This document shows, piece after piece, positions 32,078 to 44,268 of a DNA stretch of 64,000 bases. Numbering within the stretch: the first letter of the stretch is position 1; every line of letters starts with the position of its first letter. Source of the DNA: Immersiella caudata (Eukaryota > Ascomycota > Sordariomycetes > Sordariales > Lasiosphaeriaceae); assembly GCA_030512335.1 (NCBI GenBank), contig JAULSU010000002.1:2480001-2544000 (forward strand). The letters are read 5' to 3'. The notes under the pieces were generated by a model. The model had not been told where the DNA came from. It searched no databases and saw nothing but the letters and a program-made list of their open reading frames with translations. The position numbers were made by a program, and so were the translations under genes.

Positions 32078-35000
32078 ATGGCGTGGAAGACACCCGCAGG
32101 CCAGAAAAAGCCCTCCAATCCAGCCAAGAAGAAAGAAGATGGCAGCTTTCCTGGGCTTAAGACCCCGGGAAAGCCAGAGATAAAGACGCCGTACGAGGAA
32201 CTCCAGGTGGATGAGGTGACAGCGTTGCAGGCGATCTATGGCGATGACTTCATCGAGCATAAGACGACGAACGCTTGGAAGGTATGCATTAACACCGAAA
32301 CCGAAGCTGCACAGTGCGAGAGGTGGCTGACGTGCCCCAGAAATCCGAACCCTCCTTTGACATTCAGATCAAGGCGTCGTCCGATGATGACTTTGCCGTG
32401 ACACTGGGTGTCGTTCTTGTGGCAACATACCCCAAATCGCCGCCCCTCCTGACAGTCAAGCCTGAAGATGGGTTGCGAGAGTCAATCCAGTTTAAGATCC
32501 AGAAATTCGTCGAGACGCAGCCCAAGATCTTTGCGCTTGACGAGCAAGCCATGATCGATCGCATTGTCGAGGGCATACGTGATATCCTCGAGGAAGCTGC
32601 CCAAAAGAAGGCTCAGGGCCTGGCCCTTCCATCCCTCGAGGAGGAGAGAGCGGCCCATGCAGCGCAGCTTGCAAAGCTGGCCCAGGACGAAAAGGAGCAA
32701 CAGGAGCGCCAGAAGCTCGAGGAGACTAAGGAGGAAGAAAGAGTCCTCGGTGATATGCTCCAGGAAGAACTCAAGAGGCAGCGTACCAAGGTGAAGGAAT
32801 CGAGGAAGAAAAACAGGAGTTCGCGTTTGTCACCAGATCGATCTCCGGAGGACCTCGCGGAAGCTGACGAGACTTTGGTGTTCGACCAGCCCTGCAAGCT
32901 CACTGACGGGTCTGGCAACGCCTTGTACTTCCAGACTGTGGTCGGCAAGGTACTCTTCCGTCAGGGGCCCATCACTACGGTGTACAGGGTCAAACCGGTT
33001 CTCTCTGCCAGACAAATCCGCCCCAGCCTCGCTCTCAAACAGGTAGAAGTAAAGTCGCATGGCAAGGATTCAGCTCAGTTCAAGAAACAGCTCCAGTCTC
33101 TGGAATCGCAATTGGAGTCCCTCAAATCTATCCACCACCCGCGAATCCTCCAGCTTCTTGATTTCAGGATTGACCGTGGCATCAGCGAAGCCGATTCGGC
33201 CTCCCCGACCGTCTGGACGGTAAACATCTTGACGATCTTATCTGATAAAGGACCCCTGGATGAACTCCTCGACCTAGCCGGAAATTTGGATCTCAGCAAG
33301 GCGAGAATATGGACTTCAGACATCCTCGAAGCCCTGGGCTTCCTCCATAGCCATGGTATCATTCATCAAGACTTGCATCCCGGCAATATCTTGCTCTGCA
33401 GAGAGCCCGCGGGAGACATTGTGCCGAAGATTGCCGATGCCGGCTACCAGAGGGAACTTCATACCCTTTGTGCCAAGGTATCGACAGTGACATCTACAAG
33501 AGCAGCAAAATCGGCGTATTGGTTCCCACCAGAGATCGCCGGCGTATCGAAGCCTCAGTACACCCAGAAGACAGACGTTTGGGACTTCGGCATCGTGTTT
33601 CTGCAGATGGTTTTTGGGATTGATGTTCTGCAGAAATACCACTCTCCCGCATCACTCGTGGATAGCCTTTCACTTTCCGCGCCACTGGAAGAACTTGTGT
33701 CCAGGTTTTTCAAAACTGACCCAAAGAAAAGACCGAGGGCGTTTGAGTTGAGCTCCAGCGAGTTTCTTGCTACAAACTCTGCGATTTTAGACGAGTCGAA
33801 CACGTCCGTTCCTGGCTCTCATGCTTCTTTCTCTCAGGCCTTTCCTCGCAGGTTGCGTCATGACTCAATGAACCGCACCGCGGCTCCCACATCAAGATAC
33901 CAAGAGGACTATGTGGAAGAAGCCCAGCTTGGAAAGGGTGGTTTCGGTGAGGTGGTTCGGGCTCGTAAGATGATAGATGGCCACCTCTACGCCATCAAGA
34001 AGATCACACAGAGGTCGAAAGAAACACTTTCAGAGATCCTGAAAGAGGTCAGACTGCTATCCCAGATGAACCATCCCGCCGTTGTCAGGTATTACAATAC
34101 CTGGCTAGAGACAGTCCCTGGTTTTTCGGATGAAGATGACAGCTCTGACGAGGAACTGACTACAGAGAGTTCAAGGGGTACCGTTTCGGCAGGCATCAAT
34201 ATTGAGTTTGCCGACAGCAAGAGTCGAGGGCTGGACTTCATGTCCTCCAGCGGCCACCCCCTCTTCGAAGAATCTAGTGAAGACGACGAAGGGGAAGAAG
34301 AAAGAACCGTCGAGGAAGATGATACAGACTCTGACGACGACTCGACCTCTATGGGCGATAACACCAACGCAAAACCCCTGCTCCCCACGCCGGTTCAGCG
34401 CAATCGGAGAGGAAGCAGTCGGCGACAGTTCCGAACGATGATGTACATCTCGATGGAGTACTGCGAGAAGCGGGTAAGGAAGTTCCTATGAATCGCACAC
34501 CTCGGCTTCTACTGACCATCATAGACTTTACGAGACCTGGTCGCCCGGGGCCTCTACAAGGAAACTCAAGAAGTATGGAGGCTGTTTCGCCAGATTCTCG
34601 AAGGCTTAGTCCACATACATGGGCTCAACATTGTGCATCGTGATCTGAAACCTGAAAACGTCTTCATCAGCGAAGGCCCGGACGGCGTCGACAATGTCAA
34701 GATTGGGGACTTCGGACTGGCCACAAGTGGCCAGTCAATAGTCGACAAAGGCGGATCTAACATGGATGCTGGCGACTTGACCAGAAGCATTGGCACAACT
34801 GCCTACGTTGCTCCGGAGGTACGGACAGGAGGAAGCGGCTCGTACACCGCCAAGGTGGATGTGAGTTTTTTTTTAAGCGTGCGATTCGCAAGAACGTCAA
34901 CTGACTACCGTAGATGTTTTCACTCGGGGTTATCTTCTTCGAGATGTCATCTTCGCCCATGGTCGGAATGGAACGTGCTTTGGCCCTGGAGGGAATCCGG

Positions 35001-37193
35001 AAGTCGCCTTCCACTTTCCCGACTGATTTCAGGCCAACAGACAAGAACCAGTTAGAGGTTATAGTTTCGCTGCTAACTCACAACCCAAAAGACCGCCCAT
35101 CGAGTGCCGAGCTCCTCAAGAGCGGAAAGCTCCCTCTCCAGATGGAAAGCGAGACAATCCGGCGCGCTATAGCATCGCTAGCCGATCCAAGCTCCCCTTA
35201 CTTTTCAAAGATGCTGTCAGCACTCTTCGCTCGCCAGACTGAACAGGCCAAAGACTACGCGTGGGATATGTCCTCCTCCAGTGCTGGACCAAGCTCGACA
35301 GACTTGATGCGCCAACATGTCGTCAAAGACACGTTGATACAGATCTTCAGACGCCACGGCGCCGTCGAAATGCCAACCTCGTATCTCTATCCTCGCTCGT
35401 CTCATTACGGACAAAACGCCGTTCAGTTGCTCGATCAGAGCGGCACGGTTCTCCAGCTGCCTTTCGACCTCGTGACGGGCTACGCTCGATGTTTAGCCCG
35501 CGTCACAAGTGGTCCGATAGTCCGGCGCTCGTTTTCTTTCGGAAGCATCTTCCGTGATCGTCATGACGGTGGACAGCCGGATATGTACGGTGAGGTTGAC
35601 TTTGACATCGTCACCACCGATGCGCTTGACCTTGCCTTGAAAGAGGCTGAAGTGATCAAGGTGCTTAATGAGATTGTAACCTCCTTTCCCACCACGTCTT
35701 CCACGCCGACGTGTTTTCACCTCGGCCATTCTGACCTACTGAATCTCATTTTCGAGTTTTGCGGTGTCCAGGCCGGAGCTCGGAGAGCCGCCGCAGAGGT
35801 TCTCAGCAAGCTCAATATTCGCAATTTCACATGGCAAAAGGTTCGCGGTGAGCTGAGGTCTCCCGTAATCGGCATCTCGACCACCAGCATCGATGAACTG
35901 CAAAAGTTTGACTTCAGGGGTAAGTGTGGTTTTGGTTGGCCAATAACTCGTCCCAGCACCCTGCTGACATTGATACAGACACCCCAAGCAAAGCCATTTC
36001 AAAGCTCAAGGTTCTACTGGAAGGCACTGAGTTCTACCAAAAAGCAACCCCCACTCTCGCTCATCTCAGGGAGGTTTATGAGTACTCAAAGAGGTTTGGC
36101 GTCACCAGCAAGATTTACATCTGTCCGCTGAGTAGCATCAATGAAGCCTTCTTCCGCGGAGGCATCCTCTTTGCTTGTTTGTACGACAAGAAAGTCAGAG
36201 ATGTCTTTGCAGCAGGAGGCCGTTATGACAGCTTGATCAAGGAACATCGTCCCAAGATTGGAAACCGTTTCGAAGAACGCCATGCTGTGGGATTCAGCTT
36301 AAACTGGGAGAAGCAGCTTGCCAAGCAGGTTCCCAAAGCTACCGGGAAAGCTTTCCTCAAGAAGGCTGCGGAGGAGGAGGCGCAGGGCATTTTCAGCGCC
36401 AAACGGGTATGTTTAGCTCCTGCTCCAAAGCACCCGCACCATCAACTGACCACGCTTCCAGTGCGATGTCCTCGTCGCTAGCTTCGACCCGTCCGTTCTC
36501 CGTTCTTCTGGAATCGAGCTGCTCCAAACTCTTTGGGCACATGGCATCAGCGCCGAACTCGCCCGCGACTCTCGCTCCCCCGAAGACCTATTGGCCAAGT
36601 ATCGCGACGAGTCCTACAGCTGGATTGTCATCATGAAGCAGGACAACGTGCTCAAGATCAAGTCGCTGGGTCGCAAGGACGCCCCAGACGCCGACATCGC
36701 CGCGAAGGAACTGCTTAGTTGGCTCAAATCTGAAATTCGCGAGCGAGACTCCCGCTCCATCATGAAATACCGTAGCGCCACAGGCAATCTCCCCCAATCG
36801 GAGTCCACCAACACTGTGGAGGCGGGCCAGGAACAAGACGTCCATGTTTTGGTTGCTCAAACGAAGAGTAAGAAGTTCAATCGGCGGGCTGTGGTTGAAC
36901 AAGCGCAGACGAGCGCAGCGAAGCTGGCACAGAGCTTTTTGGACGGCCCCATTGCGGCCATTGAGACTTCAGATGCTGTGATGGATATGATCAGGGCGAC
37001 GAGCCTCTCGGATCCGGAGAGTTGGCGCAAGGTTGAGCATACGGTTGGCACGGCTGAGAAGAAGTATGTCAGGGAAATTCACGATATGCTGAAGGGGTGG
37101 CGCTGGGAGTGGGAGTCCAAGAAGGGCTCAGGGCATGCGTTTGTTTATAATTTCCGGACCGGGAAGTGCGTTTACTATGATTTGGGTGCTTGA
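32078..37193 (+). CDS. GCN2: eIF2-alpha kinase GCN2 (CPC-3)
   Basis: Senses uncharged tRNA and phosphorylates eIF2-alpha, slowing translation while inducing the general amino-acid control factor (GCN4/CPC1). Exons 32078-32281, 32341-34473, 34525-34860, 34914-35919, 35979-36406 and 36462-37193 give 1612 residues, the usual length. Domains: an RWD domain (about 40-165, with YEELQVDEVTALQAIYGDDF) that binds GCN1; a charged coiled linker; a pseudokinase (about 270-510) where the catalytic loop reads HQDLHPGN and DFG is ADAG; an active kinase (about 592-930) with LGKGGFGEVV, HRDLKPEN (about 817) and GDFGLA, plus an acidic kinase insert; a HisRS-like domain (about 1030-1440) with LYPRSSHYGQ and GGRYDSLI; and a C-terminal ribosome-binding/dimer region. 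All introns are 51-60 bp. Assignment is firm. Confidence 0.97.
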
Positions 37194-38613
37194 TAAGCAC
37201 CATATCTAGGGGGACTTTAGGGCAATGGATCTTCTAAACAAACGGAGGGATGGATTTACGAAAGTTGTATGTTGGAATTGGACCGTCTGCTGGAGATGAG
37301 TCTGGTGTTTGGTGATAGCTTGGGACATAGGTTGATATCCTTATGGGCCGGATGGGCTCCAGATCAGGCTGACCTTAGAAGCTGCCGGGTTACATCGCGA
37401 AGCAACTGTCCGGGGAAAGGAAAGGAAAAGGCCATACTGTGAACAAGACAACTCCGAGTGTAAGGTTGACAGTTTAAGAAGCTATCCCAATGTGACTAAT
37501 CCTCTCGGGAGTCCCCCGGCTTGGATTACTGAGCGGCATAAAGGCAGAGAAAGACATGAAGGCGGTGAGAGCGGACGAAGATGGTAAGATGGTAAGATCG
37601 CGTCATTGCCCGGTGGTCGCGAAGTTCTGATGTCGCCACCGCAAGACCAAGGCTGAGTGGTCGCAAAAGCTCGAATCATGAGGTGCAGGTGGCAAAAATG
37701 CAAGACCGCTGGCCCTGGGGCGTTGTATTTTCACTTGATCCCTTTCAAAGGCAAATTTTGGCCGGAATCGGAGCCCTCACAATTCAGCTTGAGTTTCAAA
37801 GATCTTCCATACGAGTGATGTGCTGTCATTGTGAGAAAGGTGACAAGTCTCCTGGCTTCTCCTTGGTTCGAAGTCATGAAGTGTGGAGGCAAGGATGGCC
37901 TGCCGGAATATTTTGGCAGGGATTTCTTGGGGCACACCACCTCGCTGGGTCCGGGCGCCCCGATGTGGTGTACCCCTGGCTAGATGCTACCCCTGAAGTT
38001 TTGTTAGCCAAAGACTTGAAGATGGGCAAAATGTGTTGTATTGACTGTGCAATCAAGTGTTTGAAGCATCAGATCAGCTCCTGAGAACAATAGGGTGAAT
38101 GGTTAAGGTTGTTGAACAGAAACTGGCCGATTCATTCATCGCGCCGGATAACAAAACACTGCTAAGTGAATATCGGTGAAATCGGGGTTATAAGAATCGC
38201 GCTAACTGTACTCCAGGAGCTATTTTCCGCTCTTGCCTGGGCAATTGATCCAGTCACGCTTCACATCCCACCAGGTCCAAGGCAGCCTCAGCGCCAAAGT
38301 CCTGCCCAACCTTTATGATTTGACTTTGGCGGCCGCACTTGCGAATACTTCGTCCTGTTCTGAGTGAGCATTTCCTTGCCTCGTTTCCTACTTTCCCACC
38401 CACCGATCGTCTTCGTCTGGTCTTTGCGAGGCACCCTGCTGGTCCATCCGGCATCCCTCCTTCCCTTCGATACCCGAGTGAACCGGAACACCAGTTTGCT
38501 CTCGCGACACCGACACCGACACCGACACCGTCTCGCCAACACCAGAGAACTTCTCCAATACATCAGGCTATTCGACAGCCATTCTGAGAGGAACCACCCC
38601 TTTAGCCCTCACG
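37194..38613. other. 1.4 kb intergenic region upstream of CDC34
   Basis: No coding frame is convincing. It contains a hexanucleotide microsatellite at 38505-38530 in what is probably the CDC34 5' UTR. A GGTTCGAAG sequence near 37865 resembles a tRNA B box but lacks the rest of a tRNA. Confidence 0.45.
38505..38530 (+). repeat. CGACAC hexanucleotide microsatellite
   Basis: Four and a third perfect copies of CGACAC, about 85 bp upstream of the CDC34 start codon. Confidence 0.85.
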
Positions 38614-39446
38614 ATGACAGGCCGAGGCAACGCGCCTACTGGCGCAAAGACGCGCCTCATGAGCGAGATGAAGAACCTCCGCAAGGAGAAGTGGATTCAT
38701 TTCGAGGATGTAAGTCACCACCCTTTCGTCGCAAGTCGGTATTGTCGTCGCAAATCGATGCCCCCGCCCCGTGATGGAAGAAAACTTCCGCTGACTGCTT
38801 CGTCCGATCTCGTCCACAGGAGGAGTCCACCAATCTTCTCAAGTGGCGCTTTGCGCTCATGGTGATCAACTCGGACAGCGCCTTCAACGGAGGTTACTTC
38901 AAGGCCGAGATGGTTTTCACTGAGGAGTACCCTTACCAGCCGCCCAAATTCCGCTTCCTGATTCCGATCACGCACCCGAACATCTACCCTGACGGCCAGC
39001 TCTGCATCTCGATCTTGCACAAGCCCGGTGAGGATCAGCTGTCTGGCGAGGACGCCAGTGAGCGCTGGTCGCCGCTCCAAGGCGCCGAGAGCGTCCTTCG
39101 CTCGGTCCTGTTGCTTCTGGACGACCCAGAGATCAACTCGCCTGCCAACGTCGACGCTGGTGTTATGTTCCGCGACCGCCGAGATGAGTACAACGGTAAG
39201 GCGCGTGCCACGGTTGAGAAGTCGAAGAAGGACATTCCCGCCGGTTTCGAGATGCCGACAAGCTTCGAGGCCGCACCCCCGCCGAAGGCCGAGAACGATG
39301 ATGACTTCTGGGCTGAGAGCGACGAAGAGTTTGACTTTGGCGGCAGCGACACCGGCGAAGACGACGAGGAGATGGGCGACTTCGAGGAGGGCAACGAGGA
39401 GGAGCAGGATGGAAGCGAGGAGGAGGATGACGAGGATGAGAAGTGA
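38614..39446 (+). CDS. CDC34: Ubiquitin-conjugating enzyme E2, CDC34/Ubc3 type
   Basis: E2 that works with SCF ubiquitin ligases to degrade cell-cycle regulators such as CDK inhibitors. Exons 38614-38709 and 38820-39446 (110 bp intron) give 240 residues. The UBC fold contains YPYQPPKFRFLIPITHPNIY and DGQLCISILH with the catalytic cysteine at about residue 94. It is followed by the acidic loop GEDQLSGEDASERW, an insertion diagnostic of the Cdc34/Ubc7 group. The C-terminal tail from about residue 195 is almost entirely Asp/Glu (EEDDEDEK at the end), the Cdc34 tail that binds the cullin basic canyon. The start context is CACGATGACAGG. Assignment to CDC34 rather than UBC7 rests on the acidic tail. 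Confidence 0.94.
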
Positions 39447-40149
39447 ATGACCTTCGCTCGAGCAGCGGGGTACCCATCTCATCGGCGGTCGACATTTGTC
39501 TCCTTTCTATAAATGCATAGCGTCGGTGGCCATACACACCATGGTGGGCGTTCGGCGAGAAGCGTGGAGGGGTTTTTTTTTTGGTTTTTTTTGCGATTGT
39601 TTTTCTGAACCCTATAGGATCCTGCTGGGCCTTGAATTTATTCTCTCGGGGGGTGGTCCAAGCGGAATGCCGGAGTCATGGAAGACAGGTTGATAATCGG
39701 CGCATTTGAGAACAACTTGGGCGGCATACCAAGTCACGTCAGCCAGGAGCTTTATCTCGGGGAAAGGCGTTGGTGGTTCGGTTCTTCAGGCTAGCTCTAT
39801 GAGCTGATAAATATCCTCAAAACATACATTGTGCAGCATGAGATTCTTGCAATGGTGATGATTGGTAATATGAGTATACCTTAAACGATCGAGCTCCCTC
39901 ATAAAGACGGTTCCTTCATACGACATTGGTATGCACGAGAACCTTTTTGGCCCTCCTACCGGCATACCGAGACCCCGTAAACCTTCCAACAGCCTAAGCT
40001 CCATGAGGTCACGCTTCGTACATCACCAGAAACGCCCTTGGAGATGTAGCAGCGCCCTTTACCAAGTTACCAACATATGGGAAATCAGCAAGAGACATCA
40101 CTTTCATTTCATCATATCGTCTTATTCTCTTCCTTGCATTAACCATGTC
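39447..40149. other. Convergent intergenic region with T-runs
   Basis: About 700 bp between the converging CDC34 and ELP5 genes. Two T-runs at about 39572-39592 follow CDC34 and may serve 3' end formation. No gene is seen. Confidence 0.45.
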
Positions 40150-41314
40150 TCATATCTCATCCTCTTCCTCATCAAAATCGTCCTCCCTCCCCATATCATA
40201 CAAAATCCTCCCTCCTTCTCCCCCACCCCCCTCCGTCTGCGCGTCAAAATACGGCAGCACGATCCCCTCCCGGTCCCGCCTCTGCTTCTCCGTCAACCCC
40301 AAACTAAACGTGGTTTCTCCCTCCTCACCCTCCTTCCCGCTCGTCTCGTCAACTTGGAGCGGTGCGAAAAGTGGATGGTCCGCCAGCAACATGATGCTCG
40401 CTCCCGTTTTGGAATCAGATGAAGGCGTGAGAATGAACCGCTCCGCTACAGCGCGCCCGCTACGTCTTCGCATCTCCATGTCGAGGACTATGCCATTTTG
40501 CCGCTCCGCGAGACCGATGAGGACGCCCTCGCGGGATTCATGCAGGCCGAAGGAAGGGGCGGGGAGAGAGCGGAGGTGGGCGCGGTGGGAGTCGATGGCG
40601 TGGGCGAGGGATGAGACGTGGAAGACGGTGGTGGCGAGGTGGTAGAGGAGGGTTAGGGGCGTTGGGGTGTAAGGGGAGGTTTGTGATGGGGAGGGAATGT
40701 CAGTGTGGTAGACTGCGACGAGTGAGGTGCAAGGGTTGGGGAGAATGGAGGTTAGGAAGGCTGGTAGAAGATGGGTTTGGAGAGGGGTGGTGAGGGGATT
40801 GAGGGTGTCGATTATGAGGAGATATTCTAAGCATTATTTTTAGTGTGTGAGAGGTAGAAACGAGAAAGGAGTGTCCCCTTACTCTGAAGAGTGGATGCGG
40901 TGCCTTTGGACGGCAGGGCGATGTGGGTGTTTATTTCGTCGGCGAGTATCTTGAGGGACTTGCCCCGGGCTTTGATGAAGATGTCTGCATCTTGAGGTCT
41001 TTTCACTGTAGCGAGAGAGATGAAAATGACTTTAGAGCGGGCGAACTGTGAGGTCTTAGTGAGTAGTGCATGTTTGGGGTGTGGAATGGGCGAGCTGTGT
41101 GCCAAGACATTGTAGGTAGACTCAGGAGAGAAGCATTCACAATTCAACGGCGTACCTTGGCTCGGCTGATGACCTCGCGCACGAGCGGGCCAGCACCCTG
41201 TTCGATGGTGTCGCATACGAGGGTGAGAGGGCTGGCACTGTCGCGAAGGTTTAGCAGCTTCTGGAGCAGCAGCAAGCTGTGTGAGCGATGATGAGCCTGA
41301 GCCGATGGTGCCAT
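40150..41314 (-). CDS. ELP5: Elongator complex subunit ELP5 (Iki1)
   Basis: RecA-like subunit of the Elp456 ring of Elongator, needed for wobble-uridine modification of tRNAs (mcm5/ncm5). Exons 41314-41156, 41045-40883 and 40826-40150 give 332 residues. The N-terminus MAPSAQAHHRSHSLLLLQKL leads to LTLVCDTIEQGAGPLVREV. The joins restore SRAK-FARSKVIFISLATVKRP and TLQ-KYLLIIDTLNPLTT. No Walker A is present, as in other Elp5 proteins. The C-terminus carries GIVLPYFDAQ and the acidic tail ending EEEDEI, a conserved Elp5 ending. The ORF is rich in Leu and Ser. Identification rests on the overall pattern and the tail; a moderately diverged member. Confidence 0.85.
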
Positions 41315-42215
41315 GGCAAGTCGAGCCTAGGCAGACAGGCGCCGAAAATAGATTGCCAAAGATAGGCGAGAACCGAAAACCCGTTGTCGGTGTTTTTGGG
41401 GCCTGGTTATCGCCGGGCCCTGGATTTTGTTAGCGGTGATCTGTGTTGCTAAGTTTTGTTTGGTGGGGGTTTCCCGGAAGGCGGATTTTTGGTGTTGTAC
41501 GTATTCTGCCGCCCACCCACCTCATTAATGGAAAGTACCTATTTGCACCTTCCACTATCTTGAAAGTTTTCTATCTGCAATTCCAAACACCACAGCCGAC
41601 AATGGGAAATATATTATTTGGCTTCCCTTATAACGAACACTAATATCGTGCGGTCTCACCTGTCAACACCCCAACTTTATTTGCCAGACAAGCCGTTTGC
41701 CCGTCCTGCCTCGCTCTTATCCCATGCAGCCCCCGCGGTCGACTGCCCTCGCTTTCAGCAGCCACAAGATATTAGATCAATCTATTGTAATCCCGTTTCC
41801 GCCGTCATGGGTGATTTTTTGCATGGAGCCCCGGGTACTTTGCGCTTGTTGGACTTTACGGCCCTGAGACTTGTATCAGCGGATGCAAAGTGACGAGAGG
41901 AAAAAAGGGGGCAGGTCTTGGCAAGCATGGTGTGGTGTCCAGCTCGTCAACTACTATCTGTTGGTGAGTGTCCATCGTCGCCACCCTTGTTCTACCTACT
42001 CGCGTGACTTTGGGTTGAGCGCCGACCCGGCACCGTTCCTCGACGAATATCACTACCCGCGTGGTGTTTTCATATATACCATTGCGATGGCGCTGAAAGC
42101 CAAGCACGGGCACTTAACATCACTCCTCGTCATTACCGTGAACCGGGAATGATTTGTGCTGGCGAAGCCCGTGTGAGCATCTTGGCGCCCTCGATCAACG
42201 TCCTGAACTTGCACC
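41315..42215. promoter_or_regulatory. Intergenic region with promoter of the aspartic protease
   Basis: About 900 bp between divergent genes. A TATATA box lies at 42073-42078, about 140 bp before the protease ATG. The middle (41560-41800) is A/T-richer with short unmatched frames. Confidence 0.4.
42073..42078 (+). promoter_or_regulatory. TATA-like box of the aspartic protease gene
   Basis: TATATA within CATATATACC, 138 bp upstream of the start codon, a plausible spacing for a fungal TATA promoter with a leader of about 100 nt. Confidence 0.35.
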
Positions 42216-43722
42216 ATGGCTAAAGGGCTCGCTAGCATAGCTGTCAGTTTACTGCTGAGCTTCGCCTTTGCCAGTCCACATCCAGGCGACAGATCAACTG
42301 ATGACGTCCTGAACACCGTACATGTCACCCAGGCCACCAGGCGCCTCACGCTCGATATCAGTACTTTCCCCGGTGATCTAGACAGGGCACGAAGGTTGGC
42401 AAGTCGACTCGCGGCCCCGATAGGAACAGCAACAGCACTTCCAGTTCATCATTCAGCTGAGTACCTGGCAGAGGTAAAGGCAGGAGGGCACAGATACGCT
42501 CTGATGATAGACACCGGATCTAGTGATACCTGGTTTGTGAAGGATGGCTTCCAGTGTCTCATATCCCCTCACTGCAACCTGGGACCAGCATTCAAGGGCG
42601 AGTTTCCGGGAGGCCAAATTGAGGTCGAACATCTCAACATCAGCTACGGCGGCGATGTAGGAGCCTTTTTAAACGGCCAAATGGGATACTCAGAGTATGA
42701 AATCTTTGTGCTCTACCCTTATACATCCCAATCTAACCTCCCCAGCCTCACCGTGGCCGGTGTCACCGTTGCTAAACAACAAATTGCTCTCGCCACCGGT
42801 ATGTTAAATCGGCGCCATCACCTTCCCTTACGATTCTTCTACTGTTTGCGGATGAAACCCCGCCCACCACCTCCCGAGGCACACAACCCCATCTTAACAC
42901 GCTAGTTACCATCTAACAACTCCCATTAGTCGGCGCCTGGCCCGGTGACGGTATCTCCTCCGGCATCCTAGGCCTTGGCCTCCCCGCTCTGACCAACTCC
43001 TTCAAAAGCACCCACCCCAGCGAAGACGGCCTCCAAAGCCTCGCCCCCTACAGCCCCATCATCACGACCCTCACCAACCAAATTGGCAAACACATCTTCA
43101 GCCTCGGTCTCTCCCGCAACGAATCCGAATCCTTTCTAGCCTTTGGCGGTGTCCCCCAGCATGTCAAAGTCGGGAACTACACCCGAGTTCCCATTGAGAA
43201 GATGCCAAAGGCGTTCGGGGGAGAGGATTACTTCTACTATGCATTGACGCCAGAGGGGATGTACTGGGGAAGCTCGAGTGGAATGGTGGAGAAAAAGGAA
43301 GGGATGCCGCAGGTAATTGTGGATAGCGGAACGACGTTAAATGTTTTTTCTCATGGTAGGTGAGTTTGTTAGTATGGTGTTGTTGCGGTGCTAATGAGAT
43401 GATATTAGAGATTGCCCAGTCGATCAACGCCCGTTATGATCCACCGGCCACGTACAGCAAGTCTCTGAACGGATGGTTCGTGCCATGCAACGCAGTGCCA
43501 CCCAGCTTTGGCATTCAAATTGGGGGGCAGATATTCTGGGCGGATGCGTCCAGCATGGTTCTCCCCCAGGTGATTGATGTCGAGACGGGATATTGTGCTA
43601 CGGGGATTGGAGCTACCGACGCGTCTTTGTACATTCTCGGTGATGTATTCATGCAAGGTATTGTTGCCGTTTTTGACGTGGGCCAGAGGATGGAAATGAG
43701 ATTCGCAAAGAGATCCGGGTGA
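42216..43722 (+). CDS. Secreted aspartic protease, pepsin family A1
   Basis: Acid protease of the pepsin fold, predicted to be secreted. Exons 42216-42798, 42930-43355 and 43409-43722 give 440 residues. A signal peptide (MAKGLASIAVSLLLSFAFAS) and a propeptide of roughly 65 residues precede the mature part. The first active-site motif is MIDTGSSDTWF (Asp about 99) and the second VDSGTTLN (Asp about 326). The typical GILGLGLP and the C-terminal YILGDVFMQGIVAVFDVGQRM are present. Possible N-glycosylation sites include NISY, NESE and NYTR. It ends RFAKRSG with no GPI-anchor signal, so it is probably a soluble extracellular or vacuolar enzyme. Intron 1 is 131 bp and contains in-frame stops. Substrates are not predictable. 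Confidence 0.9.
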
Positions 43723-44268
43723 TCCGAAAGGACCGCGATAGAGAGCATTCCAAGACATCATCGACTCAAAACATCAAAAGTTCCAGGTCGTTGGCGGTAT
43801 TAGACAAGTGCTGGCCAGGTTATTATGTTATCTAATAATACACAAGAGCTGACCTCGATGAGATACCTATAGCTATAGACAATGAAGATATCAACCTGGG
43901 CAAACAACGTCATCTCGCGCTTGCTGATTGATACCGTATGGTAAAGGGGGTGGAAAACCAGCTGTACCTTCCAAGCCGCCAACCCAACACGTAAGGCCGC
44001 CTCGCAATACGAAGACCTGGCCGAAAGCAGTTGGAAAAGCCACAGTTCGTGAGCTGAACAGCATTCAAGCAGTTTTCGCTAAGACCAGCCAGGTACTAAA
44101 CAGAAACAACGGGTTCCGCAAACTTAACCTTCTCCGCCACAACGTCAGCGCTTTTGCTCAGATACAACGACAGGGGTTCACTAATACCTCGCTCTACATT
44201 TTTATTCGCTCCAGTGAGAGTTGACTCTCTTGCCGTATCCTGTATCCCCTTTCGCCGTGGAGCTGTAC
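43723..44268. other. Convergent intergenic region, nothing recognised
   Basis: About 550 bp between converging 3' ends. A short frame of 98 codons has no match. Slightly A/T-richer at 43800-43900. Confidence 0.45.

Noticed and set aside
37840..37885. Possible tRNA B box (GGTTCGAAG)
   Set aside because: No A box at the right distance and no cloverleaf stems; the last positions do not match GGTTCGANNCC.
38715..39482. 255-codon frame antisense to CDC34
   Set aside because: Shadow of CDC34; Val/Leu/Ala-rich and without a plausible start or function.
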